A DNA stretch of 41,549 nucleotides. Source: an uncultured Ruminococcus sp. (lineage in GTDB: Bacteria > Bacillota > Clostridia > Oscillospirales > Ruminococcaceae). Numbering within the stretch: position 1 is the stretch's first letter; the number at the start of each line of letters is the position of its first letter. The notes under the pieces were generated by a model. That model saw nothing but the letters and a program-made list of their open reading frames with translations, made no database searches and was not told the origin of the DNA. Positions 38,050 to 41,549 of this stretch are shown in pieces. The stretch lies in the NCBI GenBank assembly GCA_937907215.1, contig CALESG010000117.1, positions 1 to 41,549 on the forward strand, read 5' to 3'. Both the position numbers and the translations under genes were made by a program.

Positions 38050-41000
38050 TCAAGCCTTAACAGGAAGTTCCTTGATCTGTTCAGCCAGACGCTGCATCAA
38101 AGCATTTGCATCTCTACCATCAATTGCTAAATCAGCAATATAGCACTGTGCATTTGCAATCTGCTGGTCATTGAAATCCATTGAACCTGAAATGTACTTG
38201 TTCAAGTATACGAGGTCGATCATAGAGAGTACGCCATCAAGGTTTGTATCACCATAAAGAACATCGTCTGGATTAGGCTTCTTAGTAGAAGTTGTTGTTG
38301 TAGTTGTTGTTGTATCAGAAGAAGCAGTTGTCTTAGATGATGTTGTACCGTCAACATTTGGAGCTTCGTCTTCGAGGAATGAAGAGATCCAAACCAGAGG
38401 AGAGTTCCAGTTAATTGTACATTCGTTTACAGACCAAGCTTCAGACTGGTCAAGGTAACAAAGCATAGGAGCAACTTCGCCAGCCTTGTAGCCCTTACCC
38501 TGAATCATAGGATCCTGCATTTCAGAGTTGTTACCACCGGAGAGTACGCCACGTGGAGCAGATGGGAAGTTTGCATCAAGCTCATTAGACCACCATCTGT
38601 GGTGTGGATGCTCAAGGTGATGTTCACCGTAACCGGAAACGTAAGACATTTCGAGGAGGTTTCTACCGAAGATATAGTCCATAGCAGTAGATACACCGCT
38701 GATGTACTTAGGATCATGTTCAATATCATATGCCAGACCCATTACCATAGCGTTGTTAACAACCATGGAGTTAGAGCCCCATTCATAACCGTTTTCAAGA
38801 GTCTTCTTTTCAAGACCGCTGCCGTCCTTGTTGAACTGAGCAATTGACCATACTGTTGTTTCATAGTCGTGACCAACATAAGGAACACCGAAGTCAGAAT
38901 CATCTTCAAGCTTAATGAAGTAGTCAGCAGCATTCTTAACGCTGTTCTGAATTGTTGTGAGTTCTTCCTGAGTAATGAGACCCTTTTTAAGCAGAGCATC
39001 ACCATTGATAGACAGTGACAGTGTACCGAGTGCGCTTACTGTACCCCATGTAAATGCAGATGCTGTACCGTTGTTTTCACCGCCATAGAGAGCTGTGTTA
39101 ACACCAAAGCACTTACCTGACTTATCGTCATAACCGAGCATATCTGTCTTGTAATCAGCCTTTTCAGAAGTGATGTACAATTCGCAAGCTGCCCAATAGA
39201 ATTCGTCAGTTACATCTGTATCGCCGTAAGGACCACCGCCCTTGTTCTGTGTCAGAGGAGCATACAGTGATACGTGATCAGCGTTCTGATCCGGAACAGT
39301 TACATATGGCTTGTAGCTAGCCTTAGCAGCCTTGTAAGCCTTTTCAGCCATTTCCAGACACTCAGAAGCTTCACTTGGATTATAAGGCTTAATAAGTCTT
39401 GAATACTGAGCCAAAGCAGCAGCAAAGTTCAGTGTAGCTGCATATGTCTTTGGCTTAACAATACGAGTAAGTTCACCAGCAAGTGTTTTCTCTGTAGCAT
39501 CAGCAGGAGATACTGCAAGAGCTGTCCACTTGTAGTCGTGAAGCTTGTGGTAAACCATACCATCAGATGAATCCTGCATTGTCTTGAAGAAATTGATTTC
39601 AACCTGTACTTCATCAAGAATATCAGGTGTGCCGTTGCCAGCTTCAGGAACAACTACAGTCTTACCAGCGTCATCCCACTTAGAAATGTCGCCCTTATTT
39701 ACATCACGGTCAAACATAGAAAGCAGAGTCCAGATAGAAACACCACCGTTAACTACATACTTACCATGGTCACCAGCGTCGTACCAACCGTTTGCACCTT
39801 CCTTAATTGAACCGTTGGTTTTTTCAACATCAGCATCAGTAGGAATGATGTACACCCACTTAGACTGGATATAAGCTTCAGTATTAGCATGACCAGCTTC
39901 ACGAGCAAGGTCAGAAGCTGAAGCCTTAGGACCATCCGGATCAGCAGATGCAATGTACTCAGCCTTAATATCAACACCTGAACGGTTCTGATAGAAGTAG
40001 TTCATAGCCTCTGTTGTCAGATTGCCGTAAATGTCATTGCCGATATCAAATGGCAGAGATGTCTTGCCATCACAAGTAATTGTATAACCTTTACCTTCTT
40101 CAGTGAAATCAGAGAAGTCGATAACCTGGTTGTAAGTCTTAGATGCATCACAAAGTGTGCTGCCACCTGTTGTCTTTCCTTCGTATACTGTAGCGCCGCT
40201 GGAATTCTTAACCTGGAAATCCTTAGGTGTAGAATCAGCCTTGTCACCAAGTACAAGAGTAGCCTTCTTAGCAAGCTTAGGGAAATAACCCATCTGATTT
40301 ACTTCAAGACCTGTAGCTTTATAAGCATCTTCATGAATATAGTCAGATTTATCATCTGTCATATCGATCATGCACATATTATCAAACTTAATAAGCTTGT
40401 TCTCATGTACACAAATGAAGTCATTGTACTGAGATGTACCACCAAGGTGGAATGTCCACTCACCTGTACCTGTAGCTGACTTATCAGGTGTGAATTCATA
40501 AGCATATGTTGTCCACTGATTTGATGGCAGTTTGCTGTTCTTCCAAGCATCCCAACCCATACCGTAGTCAATATTCTGACCGGATGGAGAAGCAGATCTC
40601 AGAGCATCTTCAATTCCTTTAAGATCTTTGCCCTCAACATCAGAATAACTCAGACCGAGCTGCTGACCGTTACCATGCCAGAGTTCCTTATCGTCATCAG
40701 TCATATCGCCGAGCTTTGCATAGATTTTTGCATCATTGTCATCTGTCCATACAGAATATGTAAGACGATAAGTATGACCTGAATCAATTGTCAAACCTCT
40801 GTGACGGAACTGACAGTCCCAACGACCTTCACCATTATTTGACAAACCACCCGGGTTTGTAATAAGAATGTTATAGCAGCCTTCTGCTATATCAAACTTC
40901 ATTGTACCAGTTGCAGATTCACAGATGTGCCAAGGCAGACCAGCACCATCATTGAAGTCACCTGCACCAAGTTCCTCACCTGCAAATGCAGTGAGTGATG

Positions 41001-41085
41001 TCATACCAGCCATAAGTGCAGATGCGGACATTGCAGCTGCCATTACGCCTGAGAGCAATTTCTTGCTCATTTTTGTCTTTGGCAT
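38050..41085 (-). CDS. Cellulosomal GH9 endoglucanase: CBM, Ig-like, GH9, linker, dockerin
   Basis: A 1011-residue secreted cellulase. Order: basic signal peptide (about 1-35, ending LTAFAG); a beta-sandwich CBM4-like module (about 40-245); the Ig-like domain typical of GH9 (about 255-350, EVNQMGYFPKLAKKATLVLG); the GH9 catalytic (alpha/alpha)6 domain (about 355-905) with the catalytic aspartates in DAGDHGKY (436-443), the HHR triad (828-830) and the general acid Glu888 (SVNECTINWNSP); a Thr/Ser linker (911-935); and a type I-like dockerin (about 940-1005). The first calcium loop is perfect (Asp946-Asp957); the second (981-992) has Cys and Ile at ligand positions 1 and 3. AAGGAGG is 6 bp before the ATG. 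Regular codon use suggests high expression. Hydrolyses cellulose or related beta-glucans, docked to a scaffoldin. Confidence 0.95.
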   Translation of the reverse strand: MPKTKMSKKLLSGVMAAAMSASALMAGMTSLTAFAGEELGAGDFNDGAGLPWHICESATGTMKFDIAEGCYNILITNPGGLSNNGEGRWDCQFRHRGLTIDSGHTYRLTYSVWTDDNDAKIYAKLGDMTDDDKELWHGNGQQLGLSYSDVEGKDLKGIEDALRSASPSGQNIDYGMGWDAWKNSKLPSNQWTTYAYEFTPDKSATGTGEWTFHLGGTSQYNDFICVHENKLIKFDNMCMIDMTDDKSDYIHEDAYKATGLEVNQMGYFPKLAKKATLVLGDKADSTPKDFQVKNSSGATVYEGKTTGGSTLCDASKTYNQVIDFSDFTEEGKGYTITCDGKTSLPFDIGNDIYGNLTTEAMNYFYQNRSGVDIKAEYIASADPDGPKASASDLAREAGHANTEAYIQSKWVYIIPTDADVEKTNGSIKEGANGWYDAGDHGKYVVNGGVSIWTLLSMFDRDVNKGDISKWDDAGKTVVVPEAGNGTPDILDEVQVEINFFKTMQDSSDGMVYHKLHDYKWTALAVSPADATEKTLAGELTRIVKPKTYAATLNFAAALAQYSRLIKPYNPSEASECLEMAEKAYKAAKASYKPYVTVPDQNADHVSLYAPLTQNKGGGPYGDTDVTDEFYWAACELYITSEKADYKTDMLGYDDKSGKCFGVNTALYGGENNGTASAFTWGTVSALGTLSLSINGDALLKKGLITQEELTTIQNSVKNAADYFIKLEDDSDFGVPYVGHDYETTVWSIAQFNKDGSGLEKKTLENGYEWGSNSMVVNNAMVMGLAYDIEHDPKYISGVSTAMDYIFGRNLLEMSYVSGYGEHHLEHPHHRWWSNELDANFPSAPRGVLSGGNNSEMQDPMIQGKGYKAGEVAPMLCYLDQSEAWSVNECTINWNSPLVWISSFLEDEAPNVDGTTSSKTTASSDTTTTTTTTSTKKPNPDDVLYGDTNLDGVLSMIDLVYLNKYISGSMDFNDQQIANAQCYIADLAIDGRDANALMQRLAEQIKELPVKA

Positions 41086-41257
41086 AAGTTATCCTCCTTA
41101 AAAGATATAATAAATATAATTTTTTTAGAAATGCTCATGCATTTCAGCTTGTAACGTAATCCCCTAACGGAGAAAATCCGAAGGCAGACCCCTCAACCGT
41201 TTAATTTCACCTCACACAATAAAACTAATAAACGGTTCATTTGTCTATCTTCTTGTT
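41086..41257 (-). promoter_or_regulatory. Long structured 5' leader of the GH9 gene
   Basis: The transcript from the promoter at 41264-41292 has a leader of about 172 nt. It can form: a nine-pair stem AACCGUUUA/UAAACGGUU (41229-41237 with 41195-41203) around a 25-nt loop; directly after it GAGGGGUCUGCC, a small hairpin CGGA-UUUUCU-CCG and GGGG; and near the ribosome site a perfect seven-pair hairpin GAAAUGC-AUGA-GCAUUUC (41139-41145 with 41128-41134) followed by UAAAAAAAUU. It matches none of the riboswitch consensuses I know. Function unknown. Confidence 0.55.
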
Positions 41258-41263
41258 GCCATT

Positions 41264-41292
41264 ATTATAACATAAGAGTAATAAAATGTAAA
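41264..41292 (-). promoter_or_regulatory. Sigma-A promoter of the GH9 cellulase gene
   Basis: On the minus strand, TTTACA (41287-41292), 17-bp spacer and TATAAT (41264-41269). It lies about 180 bp upstream of the GH9 start codon, which defines the long leader. Upstream, 41293-41380 is AT-rich without a feature. Confidence 0.75.
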
Positions 41293-41381
41293 GCTATTTT
41301 CCTAAACTTCAGTAATTTTTTATAAAGCCAATAGAAGATTTTTGTTCATTTTGACTATAACTTTTTTGAACGAAAATATCA

Positions 41382-41418
41382 AAAAATAAGGACTGCACGA
41401 ATCACCCGTGCAGTCCTT
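41382..41418 (-). terminator. Terminator of the dockerin gene at the right edge
   Basis: A perfect 12-bp stem AAGGACTGCACG (41388-41399) with CGTGCAGTCCTT (41407-41418), loop 7 nt, followed on the minus strand by ATTTTTTG. It lies 22 bp past the stop of the partial dockerin gene. Confidence 0.93.
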
Positions 41419-41439
41419 AACTTATAAATTCAATTCTTC

Positions 41440-41549
41440 TTAATTTTCAGGAAGTGAAGGAATGAAGTCTACGAGATATCTCATAAGTGACATAAGGTCA
41501 TCGCTGTTGATCTCATTGATATTAACGCTTCCATCGTCCTTACAAGTTG
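41440..41549 (-). CDS. 3' end of a second dockerin-containing protein (truncated by the window)
   Basis: No longer frame is visible because the gene runs off the right edge. Reading the minus strand in the frame that ends at TAA (41440-41442), the last 35 codons give CKDDGSVNINEINSDDLMSL followed by MRYLVDFIPSLPEN. This is the second half of a dockerin: a calcium loop (DDGSVNINEI) and the following helix with the LMxLMRYL pattern. The protein is therefore likely another cellulosomal component of unknown catalytic type. The stop is followed by a perfect terminator, supporting the frame. Confidence 0.75.
   Translation of the reverse strand, partial: TCKDDGSVNINEINSDDLMSLMRYLVDFIPSLPEN

Overview
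The window looks like a chromosomal segment of an AT-rich, spore-forming, anaerobic Firmicute, most likely a Ruminococcus-type member of the Oscillospiraceae. The reasons are a complete spoIIAA-spoIIAB-sigF operon, a SAM-I riboswitch ahead of metK, clade II single-chain PurL, formate-THF ligase, many near-consensus sigma-A promoters with 17-bp spacers, and two cellulosome-type (dockerin) genes at the right end. I see no prophage, CRISPR array, rRNA or transposase. Most of the window is ordinary core genome.

Layout. 81-424: two serine tRNA genes on the minus strand with promoter and terminator. 551-1370: a nitroreductase with a long leader that contains a terminator hairpin. 1391-4747: operon fhs-tsaE-tsaB-rpiB (minus). 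4909-6198: a lipoprotein of the glycosyl-hydrolase-like family 10. 6158-7631: metK with SAM-I riboswitch. 7678-9253: a YtrB-like two-gene ABC exporter. 9257-10407: gapA. 10606-11697: a degenerate histidine-kinase-like protein followed by a MITE-like element. 11881-15800: two minus-strand blocks, yceD-rpmF and der-plsY-gpsA. 15845-19485: a P-loop protein, pgi, a DacF-like protein with lost catalytic motifs, and an HPr without its phosphorylatable histidine. 19491-24805: mtaB-purL (plus). 24816-26312: spoIIA operon. 26436-27030: a divergent small protein/XRE regulator pair. 27057-28319: ECF sigma factor with a membrane partner. 28341-33052: operon PBP1A-rlmL-HAD phosphatase. 33154-33903: a BofC-like anchored protein and a second, fully palindromic MITE-like element. 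33828-37942: greA-lysS, a coiled-coil membrane protein and nfo. 37972-41549: a GH9 cellulase with CBM, linker and dockerin, preceded by a structured 5' leader, then the 3' end of a second dockerin gene.

Themes. tRNA position-37 modification recurs: TsaB and TsaE help make t6A, and MtaB methylthiolates it. Glycolysis (Pgi, GapA), one-carbon metabolism (Fhs, MetK), purine synthesis (PurL) and phospholipid synthesis (GpsA, PlsY) are represented. Cell wall and sporulation functions include PBP1A, the DacF-like protein, SpoIIA and the BofC-like protein. The right end is the polysaccharide-degrading part.

The least expected items are the DacF-like pseudoenzyme, the EF-hand loop inside the PBP1A transpeptidase region, the structured leader of the GH9 gene, two non-autonomous inverted-repeat elements, the His-less HPr, the degenerate kinase-like protein, and a divergent regulator/small-protein pair around a nested palindrome. 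All functional calls come from reading sequence and motifs; no database search was run.
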